Shown in pieces: positions 47,986 to 57,145 of a stretch of 64,000 bases of DNA. The notes under the pieces were generated by a model that was not told the origin of the DNA, made no database searches, and worked only from the letters and a program-made list of their open reading frames with translations. Origin of the DNA: Halomonas rhizosphaerae (GTDB taxonomy: Bacteria > Pseudomonadota > Gammaproteobacteria > Pseudomonadales > Halomonadaceae); assembly GCF_030010555.1 (NCBI RefSeq), contig NZ_JASCQP010000025.1, forward strand, positions 55,265 to 119,264. The letters run 5' to 3'. How positions within the stretch are numbered: position 1 is the first letter of the stretch; every line of letters starts with the position of its first letter. Both the position numbers and the translations under genes were made by a program.

Positions 47986-48288
47986 CTAGACGATGGGCTC
48001 GTGGACGGTGACGAGCTTAGTGCCATCGGGAAAGGTCGCTTCCACCTGGACCTCATCAACCATCTCGGCCACGCCCTCCATGACGTCATCGCGCGTCAGG
48101 ATCTCGCGGCCGACGTTCATCAGTTCCGCGACGCTGCGTCCATCCCGGGCACCCTCGAGAATCTCGAAGCTGATCAGTGCCACCGCCTCGGGATAATTGA
48201 GCTTGAGGCCACGCGCGCGGCGCCGTTCGGCCAGCTGGGCCGCCGAGAAGAGCAGCAGCTTGTCCTTGTCTCTGGGAGTCAGTTCCAT
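47986..48288 (-). CDS. ureA: Urease, gamma subunit
   Basis: Smallest structural subunit of urease, 100 residues beginning [27 protein letters not shown], with [11 protein letters not shown] and the C-terminal [19 protein letters not shown]. All are family hallmarks. It lies 74 bp before ureB and is separated from ureD by a gap containing a REP pair. Confidence 0.97.
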   Translation of the reverse strand: MELTPRDKDKLLLFSAAQLAERRRARGLKLNYPEAVALISFEILEGARDGRSVAELMNVGREILTRDDVMEGVAEMVDEVQVEATFPDGTKLVTVHEPIV

Positions 48289-48345
48289 GGGAGCCTCACA
48301 AGGTGAAGGGGGTGATCTTGGGTCATGACCACAAGGATCGCCGTA

Positions 48346-48415
48346 CCTGTGGGAGCGCTGCTTGCAGCGCGAATGACAGTTGCACAAATCGCCGTGCAAG
48401 CACGGCTCCCACAGG
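48346..48415. repeat. REP pair (BIME), copy 3, inside the urease operon
   Basis: Two facing REP sequences: GTGGGAGC-GCTGC-TT-GCAGC-GCGAA and, inverted, GTGGGAGC-CGTGC-TT-GCACG-GCGA. The outer ends form an exact 11-bp inverted repeat (cctgtgggagc / gctcccacagg). It sits in the 156-bp gap between ureD and ureA and would fold into a long structure in the ure mRNA. Confidence 0.9.
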
Positions 48416-48444
48416 ACGGCAGCACGTTTCTCACAGTACCCAAA

Positions 48445-49407
48445 CTACGTCAGCCAAATGCGCGGCGTATGGGCCGGCAGGCCGATCAAACGTGGCCGCA
48501 GGATTTCCCAGGCACGACGACACAGGTCCCAGGCCTCGTTACGCTCCTGGCCGAGGTAGCGCAGCAGCAGTACGCCGTGGCGCACCGTGACCGCGCACCG
48601 GGGAGACATCCCGGGCAGGCCTTCGCGCAGGGCGTCAACGGCTTCGCGTTCATCCTCGAGTCCCACCGCCCAGAGCGTAGCCTGCACGGTGGCCCCGCCC
48701 TGCCCCCAGTGGCCACGGAAGCGCGGGTGGCCAGGATCCAGCGGCTGACGCTCCAGCCAGAGTGGCCGACCATCCCGGGTCAGGCGGAAGCGCTGCTCGA
48801 TGCGCCCCGAGGAAAAGGGCAAGTCGCTCGCCGGGCGGCCCAGGGCCATCACCTCCCAGCCCAGGCAGCGTGCCGACCCCGAAAGCGCGATGGTGGTGCG
48901 CTGTTCTCCTCGGGAGCCATCGAAGGCAATGGTTTCCTGTGGCAGCCACTCGAGTATCCCGCTGTCGGCGATGTCGAGGCGGGTGTGCTGTTGCCAGGCC
49001 ACTCCATGGCTGTCGGCCTTGTAGAGCTTGTTGGCGGCGGGGGTCGTCAACAGCGCATGGGCATGTGCGCCGACCCCGGCGGTAATCGACAGGGCGTCAC
49101 CGCTGACCAGGCCGCCGGGGGGATGCAGCAGGTAGACATGGCAGGCGCCGCCCTGGCCTTCGGGGTGGAAGGGACGCTGGACGCGCAGCGGACCCAGATG
49201 ACGGGATCGCGCCATGCGGGTCACCCCCTCACGGGCCTCGAAGCCGAGCTCGAGAGAGGCCGCCCAATGGCGATCCGCATCGAAGCGGTGACCGGAATCG
49301 ATCGGCAGCGGGGCATCCAGGGAAGACTCGAAGACGGTCATGGGCAGCTCATAGCCAGGTATCTCTGCCCAAGCATCAGCAAGGGATGTACCAGAATGGG
49401 GAAGCAT
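48445..49407 (-). CDS. ureD: Urease accessory protein UreD
   Basis: Scaffold that holds apo-urease for nickel insertion by UreF and UreG. The product of up to 320 residues has ASLELGFEAREGVTRMARSRHLGPLRVQRPFHPEG (split here into its recognisable parts TRMARSRHLGPLRVQRPF), HVYLLHPPGGLVSGD and TTPAANKLYKAD, hallmarks of UreD. The start is unsure: 49407 has a TATAAT only 12 bases upstream, so if that box is a real -10 the internal ATG at 49341 (298 residues) is the better start. It heads ureDABC. Confidence 0.93.
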   Translation of the reverse strand: MLPHSGTSLADAWAEIPGYELPMTVFESSLDAPLPIDSGHRFDADRHWAASLELGFEAREGVTRMARSRHLGPLRVQRPFHPEGQGGACHVYLLHPPGGLVSGDALSITAGVGAHAHALLTTPAANKLYKADSHGVAWQQHTRLDIADSGILEWLPQETIAFDGSRGEQRTTIALSGSARCLGWEVMALGRPASDLPFSSGRIEQRFRLTRDGRPLWLERQPLDPGHPRFRGHWGQGGATVQATLWAVGLEDEREAVDALREGLPGMSPRCAVTVRHGVLLLRYLGQERNEAWDLCRRAWEILRPRLIGLPAHTPRIWLT

Positions 49408-49540
49408 GAGGTTTTTCTATTATATTCAGCGGCTTGAGAAAGAGGGCAGGCTCTCGGTAACGGACCACAACGTCTCATCGGGGTGCAGCCGACACGCCTC
49501 GCTGCCCCCTGAAGGTGCAGCCGCCCGGACAGTCGGGCCA

Positions 49541-49580
49541 TAAACGAGCAAGGGGCCCTATGCACAAAGGACCCCTTGCT
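49541..49580 (-). terminator. Terminator of the urt operon
   Basis: A 10-bp stem gagcaagggg/ccccttgctc (49545-49554 with 49571-49580), extended by further pairs near the loop, lies 25 bp beyond the urtE stop and is followed on the minus strand by GTTTAT. Confidence 0.72.
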
Positions 49581-49604
49581 CCTTGCCTTCTGGCGCTCCC
49601 CGGC

Positions 49605-50303
49605 CTAAACCGTCAGGTGCTCCTTGATGAGTGCATCGGACAACTCATCGATCCTGCCCCTGGCCATGGGGCGTCCGCGGTCCATGATCACGAAGCGGTC
49701 GGCATATCGGCGGGCGAAGGGCAGCTTCTGCTCCACCAGCAACACGCTCAGACCATCCTCCTGAATCAGTCGACGAATGACCTCACCGATCTGGGCCACG
49801 ATATTGGGCTGGATGCCCTCCCCCGGCTCATCGAGGATCAGCAGCCTCGGTTCCAGCACCAGCGCCCGGCCGATGGCCAGCTGCTGCTGCTGCCCTCCCG
49901 AGAGGTCACCGCCGCGACGATGCTTCATCTCCTCGAGGACGGGAAAGAGCTCATAGACGCGCGACGGAATGTGCTTGAGCCCATCCGTCCTCGCCGCCAG
50001 GCCGGTGCGCAGGTTCTCCTCCACGGTGAGCAGGGGGAAGATCTGCCGTCCCTGAGGCACGTACCCGATCCCCAGCCGTGCGCGTTCCTCCACCCGCCGC
50101 CTGGTCAGTTCGATGCCATCGTCATAGAGGATGCTGCCCGAGGCGACCGTCACCTCACCCATGATGGCCTTCATCAGTGTGGTCTTGCCTACCCCGTTGC
50201 GGCCCATCACGCAGGTGCACTCGGCGGCCGGCACGGTCAGGTCGAGGTCCCACAGGGTGTGACTCTCGCCGTAGAACTGGTTGAGCGTGTCGATGGTCAG
50301 CAT
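49605..50303 (-). CDS. urtE: Urea ABC transporter, ATP-binding subunit UrtE
   Basis: LivF-type ATPase of 232 residues with Walker A GRNGVGKTT, signature LSGGQQQQLAIGRAL, Walker B LLILDEPGEGIQP and IGYVPQGRQIFPLLTVEENL. The GEGIQP sequence after Walker B is typical of UrtE. The start at 50303 shares one base with the urtD stop (TGATG). Last gene of the urtABCDE operon, next to urease. Confidence 0.95.
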   Translation of the reverse strand: MLTIDTLNQFYGESHTLWDLDLTVPAAECTCVMGRNGVGKTTLMKAIMGEVTVASGSILYDDGIELTRRRVEERARLGIGYVPQGRQIFPLLTVEENLRTGLAARTDGLKHIPSRVYELFPVLEEMKHRRGGDLSGGQQQQLAIGRALVLEPRLLILDEPGEGIQPNIVAQIGEVIRRLIQEDGLSVLLVEQKLPFARRYADRFVIMDRGRPMARGRIDELSDALIKEHLTV

Positions 50304-51148
50304 CAGGCGGCCTCCTCGTCGGGATCGGCGCCCAGGTAAACCTCGACGACCTTGGGATCGCGGGAGACCTGATCCATGCTGCCCTCGGCCAGCACGCTGC
50401 CCTGATGCAGCACCGTCACCGTGCGGGCGATCGAGCGCACGAAGCCCATGTCGTGCTCCACCACCACCACGGACTGCTTGCCCTTTCCGGCCAGGCTGGT
50501 CAGCAACTCCGCGGTGCGCTCCATCTCCTGCTCGGTCATGCCTGCCACCGGCTCGTCCACCAGCAGCAGTCGCGGACGCTGCATCAGCAGCATGCCGATC
50601 TCCAGCCACTGCTTCTGCCCGTGGGAGAGGATGCCCGCCGGGTGGTGGCGTGTCGCCACCAGACCGGTGGTCGCGAGCACCTCCTCGATGCGGTCACGGA
50701 CCTCGCCGGTCATCCGGGCGGTAAGCGTGGGCAGGATGCGTTTGTCGGCCGCCATGGCCAGCTCCAGGTTCTCGAACACCGTCAGCGCCTCGAAGACCGT
50801 CGGCTTCTGAAACTTTCGCCCGATGCCGAGGCTGGCGATTTCGGGCTCGCTCATGGCCAGGAGGTCATGCCGGCTGCCGAACCAGACCGAGCCGCTGTCG
50901 GGCCGCGTCTTGCCGGTAATGATGTCCATCATGGTGGTCTTGCCCGCACCATTGGGCCCGATGATGCAACGCAGCTCGCCGTCGTCGATGGTCAGGTTCA
51001 AATCATTGATGGCCTTGAAGCCATCAAAGCTGACGGTGACATCCTCGACATAGAGGATCGGCCCGTGGCGAACATCGACCGGTGATCTGGCGGGGACCAG
51101 GAAGTCGAAGACGCGATCACGATCGGCCAGAGAATGCAGAATGTTCAT
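50303..51148 (-). CDS. urtD: Urea ABC transporter, ATP-binding subunit UrtD
   Basis: LivG-type ATPase of 281 residues with a 30-residue N-terminal extension. Walker A is GPNGAGKTT, Walker B LLLVDEPVAGMTEQE, and the signature reads LSHGQKQWLEIGMLL; LSHGQKQWLEIGM is the hallmark of UrtD. It pairs with UrtE. It begins within the end of urtC by a 4-bp overlap. Confidence 0.95.
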   Translation of the reverse strand: MNILHSLADRDRVFDFLVPARSPVDVRHGPILYVEDVTVSFDGFKAINDLNLTIDDGELRCIIGPNGAGKTTMMDIITGKTRPDSGSVWFGSRHDLLAMSEPEIASLGIGRKFQKPTVFEALTVFENLELAMAADKRILPTLTARMTGEVRDRIEEVLATTGLVATRHHPAGILSHGQKQWLEIGMLLMQRPRLLLVDEPVAGMTEQEMERTAELLTSLAGKGKQSVVVVEHDMGFVRSIARTVTVLHQGSVLAEGSMDQVSRDPKVVEVYLGADPDEEAA

Positions 51149-52284
51149 GCGGAGGCCTCCCCGGGAGTAGATGACTGGGCAGCGGGCTTTCGCTTGAGGC
51201 GCCGGGGTGTCAGGCGATAGGCGAGCAAGCCGGCTATGCCCTTGGGCAGCAGCACCGTAACCAGCACGAAAAGGCCACCGAGGGCGAACAGCCAGGCATC
51301 AGGCATCACCCCGGTGAAGACCGTCTTGGCGTAGTTGACCAGAATGGCACCAATGACCGCCCCGTAGAGGGTGGCCCGCCCGCCCAGCGCGACCCATAGC
51401 ACGATTTCGATCGAGAAGATCGGCGAGAACTCGCTTGGATTGATGATGCCCACCTGGGGCACGTAGAGGGCGCCGGCCACCCCGGCCAGCATCGCCGAAA
51501 CCACGAAGACGAAGAGCTGAAAGCGTTCGACCCGGTAGCCGAGGAAACGCGTGCGCGCTTCGGCGTCGCGGGTAGCCACGCTGACCCGGCCCAGCTTGCT
51601 GGCGACGATCGCCCGGCACAGCACATACCCCAGCGCCAGCGCGATCCCGGTGGCAAGGAACAGCCCGAGCCGGGTGGCATCGCTGCGCAGGTCGAAGCCC
51701 AGCAGCTCCCTGAAGTCGGTGAGACCGTTGTTGCCACCGAACCCCATCTCGTTGCGGAAGAAGGCCAGCATCAGGGCGAAGGTCAGCGCCTGGGTGATGA
51801 TCGACAGGTACACCCCCGTGACCCGGGAACGGAAGGCCAGGAAACCGAACACCAGGGCCAGCAGGCCCGGCGCCAGCAGCACCATCAGGAAGGCGAACCA
51901 GGCCATGTCGAAGCCCAGCCAGTACCAGGGCAGCGCCTCCCAGTCGAGGAACACCATGAAATCCGGCAGCACCGGATCACCATAGGTGCCCCGGTCGCCG
52001 ATCTGGCGCATCAGGTACATCCCCATGGCATAGCCGCCCAGGGCGAAGAAGGCCCCGTGCCCCAGGCTCAGGATACCGAGATAGCCCCATACCAGGTCCA
52101 CGGCTACCGCCAGCAGTGCATAGCTCAGGTACTTGCCGAGCAGCGTCACGGTGTAGGTCGAGACATGCAGCGGATGACCCGCCGGCAGCATCAGGTTGAG
52201 CAGCGTCACCGTTGCCAGAGCGGCGAGCAGGATCCCCAGGAAGAGCTGCGTCGAACGTTCACGAAATGGTCTTGTCAGCCACAT
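51145..52284 (-). CDS. urtC: Urea ABC transporter, permease subunit UrtC
   Basis: LivM-type inner-membrane permease, 379 residues with about nine hydrophobic segments. Typical elements are YALLAVAVDLVWGYLGILSLGHGAFFALGGYAMGMYL and the LivM coupling region SKLGRVSVATRDAEARTRFLGY. The start is 6 bp after the urtB stop. The pair UrtB-UrtC forms the urea channel. Confidence 0.95.
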   Translation of the reverse strand: MWLTRPFRERSTQLFLGILLAALATVTLLNLMLPAGHPLHVSTYTVTLLGKYLSYALLAVAVDLVWGYLGILSLGHGAFFALGGYAMGMYLMRQIGDRGTYGDPVLPDFMVFLDWEALPWYWLGFDMAWFAFLMVLLAPGLLALVFGFLAFRSRVTGVYLSIITQALTFALMLAFFRNEMGFGGNNGLTDFRELLGFDLRSDATRLGLFLATGIALALGYVLCRAIVASKLGRVSVATRDAEARTRFLGYRVERFQLFVFVVSAMLAGVAGALYVPQVGIINPSEFSPIFSIEIVLWVALGGRATLYGAVIGAILVNYAKTVFTGVMPDAWLFALGGLFVLVTVLLPKGIAGLLAYRLTPRRLKRKPAAQSSTPGEASA

Positions 52285-52290
52285 GACGAA

Positions 52291-53889
52291 TCAGCCCTCC
52301 GCCGCCCGGCCCTTCTGCGGAAAGAGTCCGCGGGGGCGCTTCTGGATGAACAGGATGATGAACACGAGCACCAGGATCTTGGCCAGCACGGCACCTGCCC
52401 AGGGTTCGAGGACCTGGTTGATCACGCCCAGCGAGAGCCCGGCCACAAGGGTACCCCACAGGTTTCCGACGCCGCCGAAGACCACCACCATGAAGGAGTC
52501 GATGATGTAGTTCTGGCCCAGGTTGGGCCCCACGTTGGTGAGCTGGGAGAGCGCCACGCCGGCGAGCCCGGCCACGCCCGACCCCAGGGCGAAGGTCATG
52601 ATGTCCACACGGGTCGCCCGAATGCCCATGGAGCGTGCCATGGCGCGATTCTGGGTCACCGCCCGCACCTCGAGCCCCAGGCGTGTGCGTCGCATCACCA
52701 GCATCAGGCCGGCGAACACCACCAGCGCAAAGCCCAGCACGTAGAGGCGGTTGAGGGTCAGCGAGAGCCCCTCATTGATCATGATCGAGCCGCTCATCCA
52801 CTCCGGAGTGACCACGGTGCGATTCAGCGGCGAGATCACGGTGCGCACCAGCTGCTGGAGGATCAGGCTAACACCGAAGGTGGCCAGCAGAGTCTCCAGA
52901 GGACGGCCCTTGAGGAACTGGATCACGCCGCGTTCGATGGCAATACCGGCCAACGCCGCCACCAGGAAACCGGCAGGAATCGACAGCACCATCGCCAGTC
53001 CCGGCTGGCCAGGCATCAGCTGCTGCATGGCCCAGGTGGTGTAGGCGCCGAGCATGATCAGCTCGCCATGGGCCATGTTGATGACGCCCATGACGCCAAA
53101 GGTGATGGCGAGCCCGATGGCCGCCAGCACAAGTACCGAGCCAAGCGACAGGCCGAAGTATAGGGTCTCGAGTCCTCGATTGAGCTTCATCTTCTGCTCG
53201 ATATCGGCCAGGGCCGAGGTCGCAGCGGCGGCGAGCCCAGGGTCCTCGCTGCGACTGGCGGTATTCAGCGCCGAGCGTACCCGGGAATTCAAACTGCCCG
53301 CCAGGGCGTCCACCGCCGCCAGGTCACCCTCTTCCAGGCGATGGATCGCCAGCGCCTGTTGGAGCAGGCGGCGAACCTCGGCATCCTCCTCGGCGTCGAT
53401 CACCACCGTCAGTGGCTCGGCAAGGGTGGCATCGACGTCGCCGAGCAGGGCGCGAGCCGCCTGGCGGCGTTCGCTGACCCCATCGGCCTGCAGGTCAAGC
53501 ACCGCCAGCGCGCCCTGCAACTGGCCACGCAGGGCGTTGTTGATGCCGAGCCGATCAAGGTCGCGCCTCGACATCTCGCCGAGGGCCTCGCCCGTCAGGG
53601 CATCGACCACCGGCCAGTCACGGCCCCGGTTCTCGAGCACCACGACAAAGCGGCCCGTCTCCTTGTGTCGCTGCAGCTTGCCGCCCAGCAGCGCCTCCAG
53701 CCAGCCACGACTGCGCTCGTCGCCACTGGTAATGATGGCCTCGATGGCCACACCCATCTGGGCGTAGGACGAGGCATCGAGTGACTCGAGGAGCTGCTGG
53801 CCGTCGTCATCCTGCGCATTGGCCGCCAACGGCAGACAGGCCAGCAGGCACAGGACCAGCATCCGCCTGAGACAAGGGGGGATCTTCAT
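52291..53889 (-). CDS. urtB: Urea ABC transporter, permease subunit UrtB
   Basis: LivH-type permease of 532 residues with the long N-terminal periplasmic region usual for UrtB. A signal sequence lies at residues 1-25 (LVLCLLACLPLAANAQ), followed by about 215 helical residues with HEAT-like leucine/alanine spacing. The membrane part starts near residue 245 (GLSLGSVLVLAAIGLAITFG) and includes GVINMAHGELIMLGAY and LGLEVRAVTQNRAMARSMGI. First permease gene after urtA, 77 bp downstream. Confidence 0.95.
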   Translation of the reverse strand: MKIPPCLRRMLVLCLLACLPLAANAQDDDGQQLLESLDASSYAQMGVAIEAIITSGDERSRGWLEALLGGKLQRHKETGRFVVVLENRGRDWPVVDALTGEALGEMSRRDLDRLGINNALRGQLQGALAVLDLQADGVSERRQAARALLGDVDATLAEPLTVVIDAEEDAEVRRLLQQALAIHRLEEGDLAAVDALAGSLNSRVRSALNTASRSEDPGLAAAATSALADIEQKMKLNRGLETLYFGLSLGSVLVLAAIGLAITFGVMGVINMAHGELIMLGAYTTWAMQQLMPGQPGLAMVLSIPAGFLVAALAGIAIERGVIQFLKGRPLETLLATFGVSLILQQLVRTVISPLNRTVVTPEWMSGSIMINEGLSLTLNRLYVLGFALVVFAGLMLVMRRTRLGLEVRAVTQNRAMARSMGIRATRVDIMTFALGSGVAGLAGVALSQLTNVGPNLGQNYIIDSFMVVVFGGVGNLWGTLVAGLSLGVINQVLEPWAGAVLAKILVLVFIILFIQKRPRGLFPQKGRAAEG

Positions 53890-53966
53890 GGGGAATTCCT
53901 GGCAATGATCGTCGAGTGGCGTGTCATCGCCACCGGGTCAGGCGCTGACCCGGTGGCAGACCGGTC

Positions 53967-55295
53967 CTATTCGTCTGCGGAGGCGACCTCTTCCTGGGCC
54001 TCGCTCCCACCGCAGCTACCCTTCACGACGTTGTAGTTGCCGCACTCCATGGGCTTGCGCCAGTCGCTGATCAGGTCCCTGGATCCCTCCAGATAGTCTG
54101 ACCAGGCATCACCGGCCACCGTGGACGGGGTCTCCCAGACGATGGAGAACTGACCATTGTCCTGGATCTCGCCGATCAGCACCGGCTTGGTAATGTGGTG
54201 GTTGGGCATCATGGCCGCATAGCCACCGGAGAGATTGGGCACGCTGACACCGATGATCGCGTCCTTGACCGCGTCGACGTCGGTGGTGCCGGCCTTGCGC
54301 ACTGCCTCGGCCCACATGTTGAAGCCGATGTAATGGGCTTCCATGGGATCGTTGGTCACCGCCATCTCGTCCCCGGTGTATTCGATCCAGGCGTCGATGA
54401 AGTCGTAGTTGGCATCGGTATCGACGCTCATGAAGTAGTTCCAGGCCGCCAGATGCCCGACCAGCGGCGCCGTGTCGATGCCGGTCAGCTCCTGCTCGCC
54501 CACCGAGAAGGCCACCACCGGGATGTCGGCGGCATCGATACCCTGGTTGCCGAGTTCCCGGTAGAAGGGCACGTTGGCGTCTCCGTTGATCGTCGAGACC
54601 ACGGCGGTCTTCTTGCCCTCACTGCCGAACTCCTTGATCTCGGAGACGATGTTCTGCCAGTCCGAGTGCCCGAAGGGCGTGTAGTTGACCATTATGTCGT
54701 CTTCCGCGACCCCGAACTCGTCCTTCAGGTAGGCCTCGAGGATCTTGTTGGTGGTGCGCGGATAGACGTAGTCGGTGCCGGCCAGTACCCAGCGTTCAAC
54801 GCCGACGTTGTTCATCAGGTAATTCACCGCGGGGATCGCTTGCTGGTTGGGCGCCGCGCCAGTGTAGAAGACGTTTTCGGAGGACTCCTCGCCCTCGTAC
54901 TGCACCGGATAGAAGAGCAGGCCATTGAGCTCCTCGACCACCGGCAACACCGACTTGCGCGATACCGATGTCCAGTTGCCGAAGATGACGTCAACCTCCT
55001 CCTGGGCCAGCAGTTCGCGCGCCTTCTCGGCAAACAGCGGCCAGTCGGAGGCCGGGTCCACCACCACGGCTTCCAGTTCACGTCCGAGCAGGCCGCCCTG
55101 GGCGTTCTGCTGCTCGATCAGCATCTCGACGGTGTCCTTGAGCACCGTCTCGCTGATGGCCATGGTGCCGGAGAGAGAGTGCAGGATGCCCACCTTGATG
55201 GGGTCTTCCTGGGACAGGGCGGGTGTGGCGACGGCCGCACTCAGCAGCGGAACGGCCAGCCAACGGGAAGTGCGATTCACGGAGGACGGGATCAT
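53967..55295 (-). CDS. urtA: Urea-binding periplasmic protein UrtA
   Basis: Receptor of the urea importer, 442 residues. The signal peptide covers about residues 1-29 (WLAVPLLSAAVATPALS); the mature start EDPIKVGILHSLSGTMAISE and the later FYPVQYEGEESS, VLAGTDYVYPRTTNKILEAYL and NYTPFGHSDWQNIVSEIK are diagnostic for UrtA over other branched-chain-type receptors. A consensus sigma-54 promoter lies 77-92 bp upstream, so the operon should rise under nitrogen limitation and feed urease. Confidence 0.97.
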   Translation of the reverse strand: MIPSSVNRTSRWLAVPLLSAAVATPALSQEDPIKVGILHSLSGTMAISETVLKDTVEMLIEQQNAQGGLLGRELEAVVVDPASDWPLFAEKARELLAQEEVDVIFGNWTSVSRKSVLPVVEELNGLLFYPVQYEGEESSENVFYTGAAPNQQAIPAVNYLMNNVGVERWVLAGTDYVYPRTTNKILEAYLKDEFGVAEDDIMVNYTPFGHSDWQNIVSEIKEFGSEGKKTAVVSTINGDANVPFYRELGNQGIDAADIPVVAFSVGEQELTGIDTAPLVGHLAAWNYFMSVDTDANYDFIDAWIEYTGDEMAVTNDPMEAHYIGFNMWAEAVRKAGTTDVDAVKDAIIGVSVPNLSGGYAAMMPNHHITKPVLIGEIQDNGQFSIVWETPSTVAGDAWSDYLEGSRDLISDWRKPMECGNYNVVKGSCGGSEAQEEVASADE

Positions 55296-55371
55296 GGGAT
55301 CTCCTTGCGATCGATGTTGTTGTCAATGAGTCCAGCGAGGGAGAACATCGCGGGATGTCTCTCACCGCTGT

Positions 55372-55387
55372 CGCAAGGGATGTGCCA
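55372..55387 (-). promoter_or_regulatory. Sigma-54 promoter of urtABCDE
   Basis: On the minus strand TGGCACATCCCTTGCG matches the -24/-12 consensus TGGCAC-N5-TTGC exactly in its invariant GG and GC and in nearly every other position. The spacing to urtA (77 bp) is suitable. Confidence 0.88.
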
Positions 55388-55474
55388 TATCAGCACGATG
55401 CCGGTTTTTATCCTTTCATTCAGATAGTTGGATGAACGCCCCCGAAGGACCGGAGGCATCACAAGGCGATATCC

Positions 55475-55533
55475 TGGTGCAAGGGGCACACCGCCCTGCC
55501 CCACGATCGTCTATGCCTCTGGTGCAACGCACC
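55475..55533. promoter_or_regulatory. Possible NtrC enhancer half-sites upstream of urtA
   Basis: Two GGTGC/GCAC dyads occur: tggtgcaaggggcaca at 55475-55490 and tggtgcaacgcacc at 55520-55533, about 90 and 135 bp upstream of the sigma-54 promoter, where enhancers normally lie. The half-sites match NtrC elements (GCACC/GGTGC), but their relative orientation is reversed compared with the textbook palindrome, so this remains tentative. Confidence 0.4.
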
Positions 55534-55559
55534 GTCGTGACGCAGGAGGGCCAACACGC

Positions 55560-55592
55560 AAAACGGGGGCGCCGGCTCGGCCGGCGCCCCCG
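55560..55592 (-). terminator. Terminator of tctCBA
   Basis: A perfect 13-bp GC-rich stem (cgggggcgccggc and complement, loop tcg) 26 bp past the tctA stop, followed on the minus strand by TTTTGC. Confidence 0.87.
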
Positions 55593-55618
55593 ATAGGCAG
55601 TGACGATGGGGCCGAGGC

Positions 55619-57145
55619 TCAGTCGCCCTCGGGACCGCCCGTGCCGGTGGTGACCCGCATCCGACGGCGCAGGACCGGGCCGACGATGTAGGGCAGGATC
55701 AGCCCCAGGCCGGCGAACACCCACAGCCCGATGGCCAACCCGCTATCCCACAGGATGGTCCAGTCACCATCGGAGATGTCCATGGCATGGCGCAGGTTCT
55801 TCTCCATCTCCGGCCCCAGCAGCAGGCCGAGGATAATCGGTACCAGCGGAATCTCCAACTTGCGGAAGATATACCCGGCAACACCGAAGGCCACCATGAA
55901 GTAGAGATCAAAGACGGTGTTGCTGATCGAGTAGATGCCCACGAAAGCGATCATGGTGACCACCGGCAGCAGGAACATCGGCGGCACCGAGAGCAGCTTG
56001 ACGAAGATGCCCACCAGCGGAATATTCAGAATCAGCAGCAGGAAGTTACCGATCAGCAGCGCAGCGATCACGCCCCAGACGATATCGGCATTCTGGGTGA
56101 ACATCAGCGGCCCGGGCGTGATGTTGAGCGAGATCAGCAGCGCCAGCAGCACCGCAGTGGTGCCGCTGCCCGGCACGCCGAGGGTCAACATGGGCACCAG
56201 GGCGCCGCTGGAGGCGCCATTGTTGCCGGCCTCGGGGCCGGCCACGCCGCGCGGGTCACCCTGGCCGAAGTAGCCCTTCTTGCCGACTATCTTCTTCTCG
56301 AGGGTATAGCCGATAAAGCTGCCCAGCGAGGCGCCGGCACCGGGCAGGACGCCGGCAATGAAGCCCAGCACGCCACCCCGGAAGCTGGAAGGCAGGATGT
56401 TGCGGATATCCTTCCATTTCAGCGTAAGCTTGTTCACGGCCATCTTTTCCTTGCCGCCGCCGGCCTTCTCTTCAATGAAGAACAGCAACTCGGAGATGGC
56501 GAATAACCCGACGATGGCGATGATGAAGTCCACGCCCTCGTAGAGCTCCAGGGTGCCGAAGGTGTAGCGTTGCACCCCGGTGGAGTCGATGCCCACGGTG
56601 GCGATCATCAGGCCGATGGCGGCGGCCACCACGGTCTTCATGGGGTTCTTGCCGGTGATGCCACCAAGGGTGGCAAAGGCCAGCAGGAACAGCGCGAAGT
56701 ACTCGGCCGGGCCGAAGGTCAGGGCGAAATCCGCCAGCAGAGGCGCCAGCAGGATCAGGCCGATGGTGGCGACCAGGCTGCCGATGAAGGAGGCCACGGC
56801 GGAGATCGCCAGCGCCTCGGAGGCCTTGCCCTGCTGGGCCATGGGATAGCCGTCGAGGCAGGTCATCATCGCCGGTTCGTCACCGGGGATGTTCAACAGG
56901 ATCGACGAAATGCGTCCGCCATACATGGCGCCGGCATAGACCGACGTGAGCATGATCATCGCGGTTTCCGGGGCGAGCCCCAGGGTGAAGGCCAGCGGAA
57001 TCAGGATCGCCACCCCGTTGGCCGGCCCCAGGCCCGGCAGCGCCCCGATCAGGGTGCCGAGGAAGGCACCGAGTAGCGCGAACATCAGGTTGTGCGGCGC
57101 CAGGGCGACGCCAAACCCATCCATCAAGAAGCCAAGCGTTTCCAT
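55619..57145 (-). CDS. tctA: Tripartite tricarboxylate transporter, large membrane subunit
   Basis: Main translocator of a TTT secondary transporter, 508 residues with about eleven transmembrane segments. Family signatures are GALPGLGPANGVAILIPLAF, YAGAMYGGRISSILLNIPGDE, GVLPGAGASLGSFIGYTLEKK and TLGVPGSGTTAVLLALLI. The start at 57145 has GGAGGT seven bases upstream and shares one base with the tctB stop. The substrate, probably a carboxylate, cannot be read from sequence. Confidence 0.94.
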   Translation of the reverse strand: METLGFLMDGFGVALAPHNLMFALLGAFLGTLIGALPGLGPANGVAILIPLAFTLGLAPETAMIMLTSVYAGAMYGGRISSILLNIPGDEPAMMTCLDGYPMAQQGKASEALAISAVASFIGSLVATIGLILLAPLLADFALTFGPAEYFALFLLAFATLGGITGKNPMKTVVAAAIGLMIATVGIDSTGVQRYTFGTLELYEGVDFIIAIVGLFAISELLFFIEEKAGGGKEKMAVNKLTLKWKDIRNILPSSFRGGVLGFIAGVLPGAGASLGSFIGYTLEKKIVGKKGYFGQGDPRGVAGPEAGNNGASSGALVPMLTLGVPGSGTTAVLLALLISLNITPGPLMFTQNADIVWGVIAALLIGNFLLLILNIPLVGIFVKLLSVPPMFLLPVVTMIAFVGIYSISNTVFDLYFMVAFGVAGYIFRKLEIPLVPIILGLLLGPEMEKNLRHAMDISDGDWTILWDSGLAIGLWVFAGLGLILPYIVGPVLRRRMRVTTGTGGPEGD

